A DNA stretch of 64,000 bases from Pyrocephalus nanus (taxonomy: Eukaryota; Chordata; Aves; Passeriformes; Tyrannidae): positions 25,092,977 to 25,156,976 of the forward strand of contig CM076259.1 of assembly GCA_038380795.1 (NCBI GenBank), in the 5' to 3' direction. Position numbers and translations under genes: made by a program. Below are positions 1 through 28,200 of the stretch, piece by piece. Numbering within the stretch: position 1 is the stretch's first letter; each line of letters begins with the position of its first letter. The notes beneath the pieces were generated by a model. That model saw only the letters and a program-made list of their open reading frames with translations, was not told the origin of the DNA and made no database searches.

Positions 1-14
1 CCCTTTTCATCCAG

Positions 15-15041
<15,027 letters not shown>

Positions 15042-17135
15042 TGAAAAGAAGAAACACTGGCCCATTTTATGCCTTTTCTTACTTGTGCAGTCAGTCCTGC
15101 TGTATGACAAGTACTGGGGACCTCACTTGTCAGGGAATGTAATTGGGCAAGTGCCTGTGTTTTTCCTGACTAGGAGAGGGGGTTGAGTCCTGTTCAGACT
15201 AATTACTCCACTGATGCTCTCCATATGGGACAGCCATTCAAAGTCTTGTGGTTCAGAGTGACAGTTCATGGACTGCATTTGAAGCCAGGCGAGACAGCAA
15301 GAGTGAGATAATGTATTTCTGAAGCCTAGGAAGTTATCTAGGTTCAGATGGATTTGGACAGATCATCAGTGCGCATTTTATTTTCAAGGTGGTGGATTTT
15401 GATTCAGTATAAACTGATAAACTTGAAAACAACCACTGTTTTATTCCATAGGGTGGAAGTAATCACAGAGTGTACTGTATGTTACTTCAGTGGGAACAAA
15501 TTTCCTGAAATTGTATGTTGAAATGGGTTTTGCATATTCAGTACAGGAGAGGCAACTGTGAACATAAAGTTTCCCTCTCTGCACACCTGTGTAGAGTTAC
15601 AGGGTGCAGCTGGTTAGTCCTGCACCGGGTGTTTACTTAGTGATAATGGAAGGCTGGGAGGAAGGACTACACAAAAGAGGCTGCAGACATGAGGGACATT
15701 CCTGACTTTTTTTTTTTCCTTCTTTTCACACACCGAGGTTTTTCTTGGGCTGACTTATGCATATGTTTGCCATGTTTTCCCCACATCTCAGCACTGCTGT
15801 ATAGCCTTGCCTACCTCTAGCTTGTCCTCACTTTGCCATAAATACTGAAGCTTAGCAACTTCTCTGTGGATTGAAATAATTCTGACGGATATAATTTCAT
15901 GCGTGTGACATAGGTAAGGTATTTATCACAATACTCTGTGTGTGAGGTGTCTTAGAATATATAGCTCATTTTTGCAGACCTATCTGTGTCTTTATTTCTG
16001 GAAGAGACTTAACATTGAAGTGGTAAGAGGAACTGTGAGTTGCTCTTGCATTTTGGGCTTCATGGCCAATAAGCTGCTAGTGTTTATTTAAGTCTTATGC
16101 GTAGACAACATTCTCATTTAAAAAACAGGCAAATCTCTTTGAGGCAACATTTGGTTGCTTGATGTTGTTTCTTAACCAGGTGCTTGGTCTTAACATTGTT
16201 GAGGATGATAACTTCATTCTCCTGTTTAGACTGAACTTTTGGTAGATGCTTCATTAGCAGAATGTGGATCCTGTAATATGGAACATGAGCATATGAAAAG
16301 TTCCAACTAAAAAAATGAGGCCTTACAGAGATTCAGTTTTCTTGATTACATTGTCATCTTTATGCTCTAATCTGTGGCTTTCTCTGTTAAGATGGGTTTC
16401 TATAAAATATTTCTCAGTCTTCCTACTTTGAGTTCCTACCAAAGTGCCATACAATGGCAGAGGGTGTATTTTCAGGCTCACAACCCATTTTTGTAGATCT
16501 TGGGCTTGAAAAAGCTGGGTTTCAAGATATCAAAAAGCTGACTGCTGAATATTTCCTGGTTAAACTGGGAAGTTCCCGGTACTCTTTCAGAAAGTGAAAG
16601 TAAACAGAATCTGAAGCTTGCAGCAAGGTGTTTGAACTTTGTTCACTGGGAACTGCAGCACTGAGCAAAGAGCAATTCCCTGGTTGGTGCAGAGGCCAGC
16701 CCAGGGACTGCAGTTTCACACATACAGCATTCCCACTTGGACTGAACTTGATCCAGGCATTGGCTGTGAGCAAAGTTGAAAACTTCAGTCCCTATGGACA
16801 GAGTATCAGTATGGTTGTGGGTTTTGCCTGTATTTGAGCTTCACTAGAAGAATTCCAGCCTTCTCTTTTTTTTTTTTTTCCAGACTGTTGGATAGTTGTT
16901 TTAGATGTGGCAAGGCACTTTTAAACCCAGCTGTGTAGTCTTTCTGCCTTATTTGGCCCTTTTGTATGTAAGAAAATTTCTCAAATAAGGTGCTCAGAAA
17001 TACTTGGAAAGGTTGAACCTATCAAAATATTTTTTAATTTTGTAGTCACTTTTTAATTTATGGAGAGGTGGAAAAATGACTTTTTGTTGCTGATGGCTTC
17101 TAAATAAATAAAACCTGCTTAGTTAGAAACAAACA
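15042..17135 (+). other. SLC22A15: SLC22A15 probable 3' untranslated region
   Basis: The sequence follows the TAA stop without any convincing splice site or reading frame, and reaches the first strong doubled AATAAA at 17103-17112. The exact end is inferred; cleavage would fall roughly 10-30 nt after the signal. A longer 3' UTR using AATAAA signals near 22.9 kb cannot be excluded without transcript data. Confidence 0.5.
17103..17112 (+). promoter_or_regulatory. SLC22A15: Overlapping polyadenylation signals (AATAAATAAA)
   Basis: Two overlapping AATAAA hexamers occur about 2.06 kb after the SLC22A15 stop. A T/GT-rich stretch (17178-17235) lies downstream, which fits a downstream processing element, although at about 65 nt it is a little far. 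This is the best candidate for the main poly(A) site. Confidence 0.5.
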
Positions 17136-20100
17136 GCAGTAAGCCCAGTGGTATTAACATGATGCCAAGACCCCACAGTTGTTTTTAGGTTTTTTCTGCC
17201 TTTTTCCCTCTGTGGGTGTTAGGTGGAGTGTGTCATCCAAGAGGCAGATGGGAATTCTTAGCCTTCCTCCCTCCATATTTTTGCTGTCATTATCCCCTAC
17301 TGGTAACTCTGGTAATGCTACAAGACACCTCAATGTAATTATCATTACAACTGTAGGATGCTGTTATAGGTCAGGTGGAGAAGATCACTCTGAGCTAGAT
17401 TTTGTGACAGTCTTCAACTTATAATTAAATTTACCTCTCCACTCATGCACTTTTGTATCATCAGTATACATATGTAAAATTGAAAAAAACAAGAGTGAAG
17501 ACAAAATCAGCAATTGTTTTCCACAGGTACTGCTGTTCCTTTTTTAACCTTAAATCTGTCCCGTGTTTGCACCTTTCAAATTTTAAAGGGACTTTTTTTA
17601 GAAGGAGTTTTAAATCTTCTTTCTGTCAACCATAGGAACTCTGTATTGTTACTTTCCCTGGTGAGTTGTATCAGAAGGTTTATGAGAGAGAATCCCTGCA
17701 GGAGAAGCTCAGCAATGTAGCGTCAGGCTTTGCTCTCCCCCTTTTTGTTCTGAAGTTCAAATCCATTGGGTGTTTTTGAAGTTATGTAAGCAGTCTGAGT
17801 AAGCCTAATTAATGAATCTCAGTGTCTGAATAGTAAGTTTGCCCTGAGAAGCTACTGGAAAGCAGAGGTCGATACAGCACTAGATATATCAGTTTATTAT
17901 GTGTTGTAATGCTAGAAGTCTGAGACCTGTCATCCTTGTTACAGTTGAGTGAAGTATCTTATGATTTTGCTAGAGTAGCTTTGTATACTATGCAGCTGGC
18001 ACTGATTTTTTTATGTGTTATGCAGAGGTTAAGATACCTATCCCCAATAAGGAATTTCTTCCCTGGATTCCTTTGGCTGTCAGTTTTTTTTTCGTCCAGC
18101 TCACTTTGTGGAATTATGCTAGAGAGGCTTTCCCATGGTGTTGATTAGGAGAGGGCCTGTGTTTAGGTCGGGATGCCCAGTGAAAAACATGCCCACACCT
18201 CTCCAGAGATACATAATTAACATAGAGCATGTTGTAGCTTGTTTCCACCTTTAAGGATTGCAGCCCCTTGCTTATCTACTCACAGTGTGCAATCCATGCC
18301 AGGGTCTCCAGACTGTGGATGGATATACTGAGGTTAGTAGATTATCATTTACAGAACCATGGGGAATGCAGTTGAGTCACACATTTTCCAGCCTATTTCA
18401 CCTAAATATGTAAAAGCAGTTTGCAAGAAAATGTTTTTGTTGCACTGAGGGAAAGGGGAAAGTGAGGAACAAACGTACTTTTCCTAGAGTGTGTTAATGG
18501 AAACATTTGAGCTAAAACCCTTGTACCTGAGTCTTCTGCATAATCACCACATGCAGATTTGGTTAGCGTTACTTTGTTTTAGCTGAAGGCTGGTGTGCAC
18601 TGTGTATCCCTTTTGCCACCCTGTTAGAGCTTCTTTGATTGTGCTCTTTTACCCATCTGAGCCTGTGCTTGCAAACTGTGAGCCTTGCAGTGAATATGTC
18701 AGAAAAGCCCAAGAGCAGTGCTGTCATTTGATGGTGGAAGTTAGTCTGGTCTGACACAATGCCTGTGTCAGAAATGTCTATATTCAGCTGTTTACCAAAC
18801 AGGAGACTTAGGGTATTGCTGTATTTTGAGTCTCACTGATTGTATCTTTCTACAAGATGTGTTACATGAAGGAAAGACACCTATAGAAGATCTCTGTGGC
18901 AGATCTCAGTGTAGAATTGGAGGGTGAGCAAATTTATACGTAATTTTTCCATGCTGTGTATCTTTAATACCTTGTCCAGTCTGTTGTAGCCGCCAGATTT
19001 TTCAGGTGCTACTGTTATTAAATCCAATAGAGCTGGGTAAAACTTTTACCCCGACAGTCTGAATTTACCGAACTTTCTCATCTGAATTTTGGTACTACTT
19101 GCTGTTCCTGTCATTCTGAAAAAAGCTCCTGCATTGCTTAATGGACAACAGATTTCTTTGGTCTAATTTGAAGTGCCTGTTTTGTAGAAGTTGTCTTTAA
19201 TTTCCGCAGTCAACTTTATATGGGACTATGTGTAAAGTAGCATCATAGAATTGGAATATATAAGTGCCAAAGACAGTTTTTGCTGGAAAGCAATAGTCCA
19301 AAACTAGTTCTAGCTGCCTTCATTTAGAATTCTTCCATGCAGCCTGCCAAAACTGGCATTTACAAGCGTCTCTGAAACTATGGTGGACAGAGAGTTACCT
19401 TTGTTTGCTTGTCTTTCACTGCTCAGTTCACTTAAGTAGCTTTTGTTTCTGAGAAACCAAAGAAATTGAATGAAAGTGTAGGCTTTGTAGAACATGCAGA
19501 ATTTATACCATGTAGCCATTACAGAGGAATTTGCAGAGCCTGTTTCCTTCTGAGTTGCAAAGTATACTCTAAAACTGATTGGAATTTGTTAGTTCATTCA
19601 TCAACCTTACAAATTAGCATTGTTAATAACAACTTGCCTGGAGCTTCACAGGATCTAGCAGATTTTTATAAAATGCCTGGTCTATTTGAGGCAGCATTAT
19701 TGCTAAATAATAATGTCTAGAATTTAAATCCCTGTTGCAACTGATATTCACTGTAAGTCAGCCCTAACATGGCTGTATGTTTATCAGTAAAAAGGCAGAT
19801 GAATAAAGCTTGAGCTGATTAGCCCCAGAAGACAGATTATTTCTTTTAAACCATTCTCTATTCTTTATGCAGAATGAAGTAGGACCATGGGGTGTTGGGG
19901 TCTTGTCATATACAGCAAGACTGTAGGATGAAATATGTTTAAATACTTGCCCACTCTCCTTTACTAAAGGTTTATAGGGGAAATTGGTCTTTAGCATGCA
20001 TGTTACTGCTTCTCACCAACACATCTGAGGTACTCATCTCATACTTTTTATGGTAAAAAGTATGGCAGTAAGAAAACCTTTGCCAATATTGAAGGTTATA

Positions 20101-21299
20101 TTTAATTTAAAATCTCCCATGAGAGGTATCCGGCACACCTGTTTTCAAACAAGATGTTTTTAAATTATGGAAACCTGATTGGGAGACAGGCATTTCCAAT
20201 GCTAGTTTATTGAAAAAAATCAGTGTTGCAGGCACTGATAAAAATTGTTATAGAGCAAACAATTGCAGGTGATTTGTGGTGAAAGAGTTGTGGATGCTGT
20301 GATTTCAAGTATGCCTCTAAAGGACTGGTTTCTACAATTTGATCCTTTTCACTCTTCAAAATCAAAACCAAATTTTATTTTGTTCCTGTTAAAATTTGAG
20401 TAAGTAATGTAGAAATAGGAAGTAGACTTTTCGTATGTATAGTTTTATTGCACTACCTTTGCCTCCTGAATCTAATGGTACCTTAATTTTTTTAAAGCTA
20501 CCTCTTTATGTTGAGCTTGTTTGTCACTTTATTTAATTGATTTTTAGGAAACTACAAAGTCTTTCCTTTTTTATTTATGTGGGAATCCATGACTTAAAGT
20601 CATCCTTATCTTTAAAGTTTTTCTTGAAGGCCTTTTAAATTTAGTTAAAAGGCTTAATACTTTGAAGGAACAGAACTACATGGTTAGAACATGGCTTTTC
20701 CTGTGTATAGTGTTTGCTTTTAGAAGGGCCAGAAAGCTCTTAATTTTATATTAGTCTCAGCTGAGGACAGTTTTCAGGGGCAATAAGTTTTGAGTTGAGT
20801 TTTAATCAAATTAATTTATTGCCAATTGAGATTTTAGTTACTGCTTTGGTATTGAAAGAAAAAATAAATAAGACACTTAGAGAAAACACTGCTGCTTTTT
20901 TCCAGACACTGCTCTTCCTTCTCTCTCCCCCACCCCACAGTGGTCTGCAGTTCCATGTCATGCTCAGTCCCTTCGGCAAGGCAACAGGCAGCACAGGAGA
21001 CTGGGATCAATCTGTTATGCTTGTTTTTTTCACTGCTCTTTGTTATTCAACTGCTCTAATGTGGGTTTCATCACCAGACACAGTCCCTTTAGAGTTGTAG
21101 CTCCTTTTGAGTCTACTCTTAGCCTCTCCTCAGGCTGTGATTTTCCTTTGGCTTTTCTCCTGCTCAACTGTCTCTCCTTTCAGCTCCTCTTCTGCTGACA
21201 CGGACTTACCCTTTTTTCCTCCTGCTGCTGTAGTGCTGTAATCTCTTTCTTGTCATTTGCTGCCCTTCTCAAACATGGTTTTGTGGAAGTGCCAGCAGG
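17136..21299. other. Intergenic sequence, no gene recognised
   Basis: AT-rich sequence between the SLC22A15 poly(A) candidate and the first intergenic CR1. The open frames are short and resemble no protein family I know. No RNA gene or clear repeat was seen. Confidence 0.6.
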
Positions 21300-21602
21300 T
21301 CTTCCAACAGTGCTGGAGTGCAGTGGGTCAGTGCTCTCTGTGCCCGAGAGGCAATGGACACTATCTGAGACACAGGAGGATCCATCTGATCACAGGGAAG
21401 CACTTTTTTACTGTGAGGGAGATCAAGCACTGTCACAGGTTGCCTGGAGAGGTTGTGGAGTCTCTACGTGAGGTGATATTTAGAAGTCATCTGGACATGG
21501 TCCAAGCCTGCCTGCTTTAGTAGGTGGCTCTGCTTGAGCAGGGAGGTTGGATCAGGTGACCTCCAGAGGTCCCTTCCAACCTCAGCCATTCTGTGATTTC
21601 TG
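21300..21602 (+). mobile_element. CR1 LINE 3' end
   Basis: Clear CR1 tail in + orientation. It contains an actgtgaggga block, caggttgcctggagaggttg, gagcagggaggttggatcag, then gtgacctccagaggtccctt, and ends in the short repeat attctgtgatttctgtg. It is 5'-truncated, as most avian CR1 copies are, and has no intact ORF. Confidence 0.92.
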
Positions 21603-24600
21603 TGCTGCCTGTTGCTGAGCTGTCTGGGACCCGCACAGGGCAGTGCCTGGCCTCTTCCCTCACAAGGCACTCTGCAGCCCCCTCACTGCTGCAGCCTTCA
21701 CAGTTATGCTCAGTACATCACTTTACAGGGTTGGGGTTTTTTTGTAAATCGAGTCCTTAGTTTGGGTTGACAGTTTGTGAGTGGTGGTTGGTACTATATT
21801 CCCTTTCTGTGTTGCTGTTGTCTTAGGTCAAAGTAAGTGAAACTCCTAAGGATATAATCAGGCATTTATAGCCAAGCTCTGTGTCTGTTTGCATTTACAT
21901 CCTTGCTGATTTCAGAAGACAGGACTTAGACCTCCACTTGACCAGAGGAGCAGCCAGAGGGGTAAACTACTTCGTTGCTGCTCCACCTTTCATCATCTCA
22001 AAACCAAATCTTTGTGTAGTCTCTTTATCCTGTAGACTTTGCATTGTTTCCTCATGCCCATATAATTTGAACTATCAGTTGAAAGTCCTTGCCAGTTGGG
22101 AATTGAATAACAGGAAATTGGAAATGGGGAGAATAGATGCAGTCAAAAATGAAGTTGTATATAGTTGGTGTGTGTATTGTTAAATATTTAATTTGTATTA
22201 CTTGAATACTGAGTGTTATGAGCCTTCCCATGTTAAAATGAGGACCGATATATTTTAGAAGTACTTTTCTTTAACTGTTTTAGTGTGCTGTTGTTAACTC
22301 AGAGTTGTACTGCTGAAAAGTCTGTTTGTAGAATACTTCATCTGAGAAGTCACAACTGAAGACAGCATAAGCTTTTCCACAGTAGACCTTTTATGGTGGT
22401 ATATTCATATGTTCTGTGAACAGCTGTTGGATCCATCTTTTTAAGATGTTCTTTGCCATAGGTGAGGGGCCATAACAAATGTTGAAATACTCAGAATAAT
22501 TGCACTTGCCTATTCTGTTTTCTTAATGTATTTCCTATGCATATTGCCTTTACCTGTATGTATTGTACTTCACTGGAGGTACGAAAGGTAAATATCAGGT
22601 TCTTAATTTATAATATGTAAATGAGTTTTTAAAATAATTCTGTAATGCTACATATTTTCCAGTGATCTCTGTCTACTAAGAGAGGGTGACAGTGGTGAAC
22701 CCAGGTGTGAATTTAGTCAAAAGTTACTATTGGTGGTCTTCACGTTTTCTCCTAATTTCTGAATTATTTTGATAATTTGAAATACATTTTTTCTTTTAAG
22801 AATTTTGTAGAGGCTAACCTATGTTAATAAAAGAACTTTTAGGTGATTTGTAACAGCTCTGATACTGCCTCTGATTCGTACAGTTCATCTAATGTCTTTG
22901 TAACTTATTTTGTGCCTTTTTCTTCCCCAACACAAAAATCTCTCAATAAAAACAAGTTCTTTTGCAACACCACAAGCCTATTTTATTGTACTGATTTTTT
23001 TTACTTGCCTGACCCTTTTGTTTTGTTTTCTGGAGGGGGATGAAGCTCTCAGAATAGAATAGATATTTATAATGGACTCTGCAGAAGAAAATTGACAAGG
23101 TGGAAAGCAGGTCATTTTGGAATGGCAGTGCTACAAAGCGCCTGGGAAACTGGGACTGTCAGTACTAATCAATATATTCCACCATATCTATCACAAATCA
23201 TTTCTAACAAAAACCGGCACCAGTGGAATGTGAGAATCAATTTACTACTGGCTTCAGTTGTGCTGATTGATGTTGAAAGACTGGAAACACTTTGGGGGAT
23301 TTAGCATAACAAAATGTCTGTGGCGCTGTTACCGACGTGCACTGGGGGCTGTTCTCACGAGCACTGGTTGGCACGGAACTAGTTGGCACCCCTTCTCTAA
23401 GGTGTGATACAATTGCACAAGACCATAGTCCCTGCCCTCAGGGCTTCTGCCAAAACATCTTGTCAGGGAACAGCAGAATTTGAACATTTGTCTTCATTAC
23501 CTGGAAATGAGATGATAAATAGCTTGACTGCATTTCCTGCCCCCTGTCTAGTGGCAAAGAAAATGTTGGCTGAGGTGTAGGGATCAGTGCTCTGTTTGAA
23601 ACTGCTGGGTACCTGATACTTCATACCTCTGTATATGCTTAAAAGAAAAAAAGATAATTTAAAGATTCTCCTTGAATGGCCAAAGCCCTTTATCTGTCAG
23701 TATTCTGAAGTATCCTTGCTGGAGAAGATAGATGGTCTACGTGATGGGTAATATTACCAAGCCTTGTGTTATGTTGCATTTTAGTCTTCCTCAACATGGA
23801 GCTAAGAACAATAGTCTAGCCAGACTCCTTGCTCATGCTTCCTGGGCACTGACCAATGCAAGAGTCATCCTTTGCTCTTGTACTGCTTAATGCAAAAGAA
23901 AAATGTAACCGACTTATGTATCTTTTCTGATTAATCTGTCATATGCCGTCTAGAATCTCATGGAGCTTTAAACAAGGTATTTGGAAGTCTTTTAACTCCA
24001 ACTGTTTTCATCAGCAGCCTTTCTAGAATGAGTAACTGGAATATATGAAGTATGCACCAGCATCCCAAATCACTTATATTGTTCATCCCTTGGTGTAAAA
24101 TTTACCAGATAAAGGCTATCATCTGTTCCTGTTATTTGCAGTTCTTTTGAGTTCACTCTCTTTCTGGTACTCAAGACACTTAATTTTTTACCACAGTTTT
24201 CACTTTTGCTGTTTTCACCGTGGAGGTGATGATTGAAGGCCCAGTTTTCAGATGTGTCTTCTTGTGTTCTTGGCATAATTCCATCCATAGTCATTCAGAT
24301 TTGTCTTTCCCTCCTAATATGTTTCAACTACATGCTTCAGGAAACTACGGGCTTGAAACACTTTGTTGGTTGTCATCCACGTGAGGAAGAGGAGTGTTTC
24401 TGTGAGCAGCCACTGAGTAAGGCAGCATGATTTACATTGACGCACCTCTCTGGTAGCTTGGGCTGCTCTTAAATGCAGCTTTGTTTGCCTGTGCTTTGAT
24501 TGGGAACTGGCTGTATCTTGCTGTGACGGGAGCCTGTTTGACTACCAAGCCATTACGTTATACTCTGTGTTGGGCCCAGATAAGGAAAAAGAGAGAGAGC

Positions 24601-25080
24601 AAGAATGAGGGAAGGAAGCATAAATTACATATGGGAAGGAGAATGTTTCATATGACTGTGAGATTTCTTTTGTTTTGTCAGTGTAGTTTTAATCTTTTCT
24701 TTGTTCTGATGCTTCTGCTGTAGGTAATTTTTCACACTGGCAGTAGAAGAGACCTCTGGAAGTCATCATATGGGAGGTGTGGGACTAAGGTGCCATCCCT
24801 TGCAAGCAGGGACATTTGGAGAAATGTGCTTGTCCTTTGCTGAGAACAGGCAGTACTGGTGCTGAGATGACAGCAGTGAGCATTGTCTGCCGGCTCCAAG
24901 CAGCTATCTGGCAAAATTACTCAGTTCTTCATGCACCAGGCTCAAATTTAACTAAAGCTACCTTGCTTCTGAGAGAGACTCAACTCTGCACTTTCCAGTG
25001 TTATCACCTTGCATCTTGTTGGTTACACTGACTCAGTGAATACTTGTGGTCAGAAAGAGAATTTGTCTCTGTCTTGGTCA
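21603..25080. other. Intergenic sequence, no gene recognised
   Basis: I see no coding exon or RNA gene. AATAAA hexamers occur near 22821 and 22943 and could serve an extended SLC22A15 transcript, but nothing else supports that. The rest is unremarkable AT-rich sequence. Confidence 0.55.
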
Positions 25081-25245
25081 ATAAAAGCTGAGAGAGTTGG
25101 AGCTGTTCATCCTGGAGAAGTGAAGGCTACAGGAAGACTATTTAGCACCTTCCAGTACCTAAGGGGGCTACAAGAGAGCTGGAGAGGAACTTTTTATAGT
25201 CATGCAGTGATACGACAAGAGGGAATGATAACTTTTTTGTAATGG
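25081..25245 (+). mobile_element. CR1 LINE fragment, internal to the 3' region
   Basis: It matches the stretch of CR1 just upstream of the tail: gctgagagagttggagctgt, tcatcctggagaag, caccttccagtacctaaggg and tgatacgacaagagggaatg, all in + orientation and in the expected order. The final tail block is missing, so the copy is truncated at both ends. Confidence 0.78.
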
Positions 25246-28200
25246 AAGTGCTGGGCAAGGTGCATGAATAAAAAATAGAGAAACTGAAAATTCCTTAAAA
25301 ATTAATTTGCAATGCTTTGATCCTTGCATGGTACAGAGGGAGGGTGGGCATTTGGGATGGCATGGCTTTCAGCAGCAGCTTACACAAGGGCAGGAGAAAG
25401 CAGTGCTTGCACAGTGGCCTTTTTTCAGGTGTACTGGGTTGTTTGAATTGAAGGTCCATTATCTTCTCTAAAATTTTGAATTACTGCTGTGGCTGTTTGA
25501 TCATTTTCTCTGCTATTCTTGGGTTTGTTAGAGAGCAGTTTGTGGAGTAGAAATGCATTCAGATGAGATCTGTGGTGTCCTTGATATCTGGAACTGGACT
25601 GTATGACCCTGTGCTCCTATGAATGCTGTTCCCTCCTGGCCCAAACTGCCCCTCTACTACCAGAGAGCTTGTGGTGTTACTCACTTCATTTTCCATTTGA
25701 AATGCATATGCCTGTGTTTCAATTTCATCCATAAAAGCCCAAGGAGCAGAGAGATGGCTTACTCCTCCATGCACTAGCCTGGCCAAGCAACTTGTTCTGC
25801 ATATTCCCAGGGGTTTTGTTCTGGGATTGTTTCTCCTCCCCCACTCCTGTTTTCAGTGCCCTGAATCTGCATTTAACTAGTTCTAGCCCTAAATATCTGT
25901 CCTGTGTCCTGTCACTGCCTGGAGCAGATGCAGCACAAACGATTGACCCTCTCCCTTTGGCAATTTGGCTTTGACTGCACAAAACAGCCAATAAAGTGGA
26001 AAGGGCTGGGCAGCTGATTATGGAGCTGTATAGTTTTATGGTCTGAGATAGAGGAGGAAGTGTTTGCTTGAAGAATGCAATTGCATTCCTCTTTCTTTCT
26101 CTTGCTGCCTGCTCTTGAGTATGACAAGTTTGCAGAAGTTGCAGGCTAAAAGAGTAGCATGTGTATTTGTCAGACATAGCTTGGACTGGAGGCTGTTAGC
26201 TCATTTTCCAGTGGCTGATGCTGGAATGCGTAGCTATGCAGGTCATGATCTGATCTGTCTAGAAATTGTACGAAAAGACTTGACTGAAGCCTATGTTGAG
26301 ATTCTTTCTCAGACAAGGCTTGTTCTCACTAGTTTGCTGAATCTCTTGTTATGCTTTGTGGTACATATATCATCCTTCTAATAAAAAGCATCTTTTTGCT
26401 CACTTCTGCTGATGTTGTCATTCTCATCTATATAGTAATTGTTCCTCGTGGCAATTGTTTCCCTCAGGGCCCATGCATTGTAGAGTCCCATTAACTCTCT
26501 CCTCCCCTCTGTTCTTCCCACGCAAAGTGTGCAGTTGTCTGGGCCTTTCCCTGTGCTTTTCCTGAGGCATTTGTGCAGCTATAATGGCATCTTTAATAAT
26601 AATCTTCCACTATTCTGATTACTTCTTCAGCTTCTCCTTCCCATCTTCTCCACAATGCCATGTCAGCCCCAGAACACAACATAGTGTCCAGGTGGACATA
26701 TCCAAAAGATATTATTTGGAGGTTTGATTATTTTTTTTTTGACCTGTGTGTGTAGGATGACACAAGCTGAGGAGTTTGATAAGACAGCTTTTATGTAGTA
26801 GATTGTCCATACTGCTAATCAAGATTATACAAAACCACATCTGCTTTAATACGGTTCATGACTCACAGAATGTGGTTTTTGAGCTGTCTTCATTCTGTGG
26901 GGGTTGTTGGGGGACTTCTGTGCTTTTTTCATTTGTGTTTTTTTTTGGGAGGGGGGGAAGTGTTTCTTTTTTTGTTTGTTTGTTGGTTTTGTTTGGTTGA
27001 TTTGGCTTTTTTTTTAATCTGACTCTCCTCCCACACAAATATTTCTCCCAGCACTCTGAAATAGCTCCTGAGGACCAGGCTTTTTTGGGCCTGGAGACCC
27101 TTCTCAGTTTGCTTGCTGAAGCTGACCTGTTTGTTCTGCAATAATTGTATTTTCATCAAGAGAAAGCAATAGATCTGATGGGTATGTAGCTGTCATTGGC
27201 CTGTGATATATGAGACCTAGTTTCTAGCTCTGGCTGCAGTGAACTCTTGTACTTTTTTTTATTAGTCAGTGACTGGATGAAGCACATAAACAGGGATGCC
27301 AGTCTGAGTATTCTCTCTCCCAACTGAGTTTGTATTGAAGTGACTATTCTCACTTAGCACTGGTGATTTATTCAATTTGCTTCAAACTGCCATAGACTCA
27401 AGCAATAAGTTCTGAATCGGGTCAATTTAGACACAACAGCAAAGTGTAAAAATAATACAAGCTAACATTGTACTCTGGAGGGCAGTCTTGGAAAAAAATA
27501 CCAGCTCCTGGAAATGCTGTGATCCAGTCTGATTCAGCCCCTCATGTCAACACAGCATCATTTCAAGCATGCTTCTTGTTTTGGCTCTTGAAAATCTTGG
27601 ATGTGGTCTGTCCCAGAGTTCTAGTGCCTCTAGATTTAAAATCCTTTTCTTGAGAGCTGAAAATAATCAGCAAACCTATGCTGACATCAAAAGTGAGGCA
27701 GCTTTTAGCACTGGAAGTCTTTTTAGGTGAGAAAAAGTTTTTCCACTTGCACTGTGCTCTGCCAAACATGTTTTTTCCAGACGCTGTTTTTCTAACCATG
27801 TGTTTAAGTGAGAGCTTCCTTGGTATTGACTATTTCCTTTTTGGCATGCAGGCTATTTACCTAGGCTTATAAATAGAAGTGCTGGAAGGCTCCTGTTTTT
27901 TGGAATGTTGGCCACAAGTAGTTTTTCAAAATGGTGGGACATCCTGATTGAAACAATAGAACAGTAGTTATAGTTTAGTAATGGATAAAACACAGAGAGA
28001 AAAATATCCACTGTAAATGCTTGGAAATGGTCTAGTGGAATATTTTATGTTTAAATCGGGATGAACTGCACTTGTACGATTTTGGTGAACTTTCAGAGGA
28101 CAGTATGTGGATTTAGATCTCAAAATGCCAGTTTTCTATCCCAGCATCTCAGTAAACTCTCCTGGGAGCCTCAAAGCTGATGCAGCCAAGGCTCACAACT

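Noticed and set aside
22821..22948. AATAAA hexamers as the end of a very long SLC22A15 3' UTR
   Set aside because: AATAAA is frequent in AT-rich DNA; the doubled signal at 17103-17112 is closer to the stop and has a T/GT-rich tract after it.
25725..26177. 150-codon - strand open frame in the intergenic region
   Set aside because: No family resemblance, no splice context and overlapping frames on both strands.
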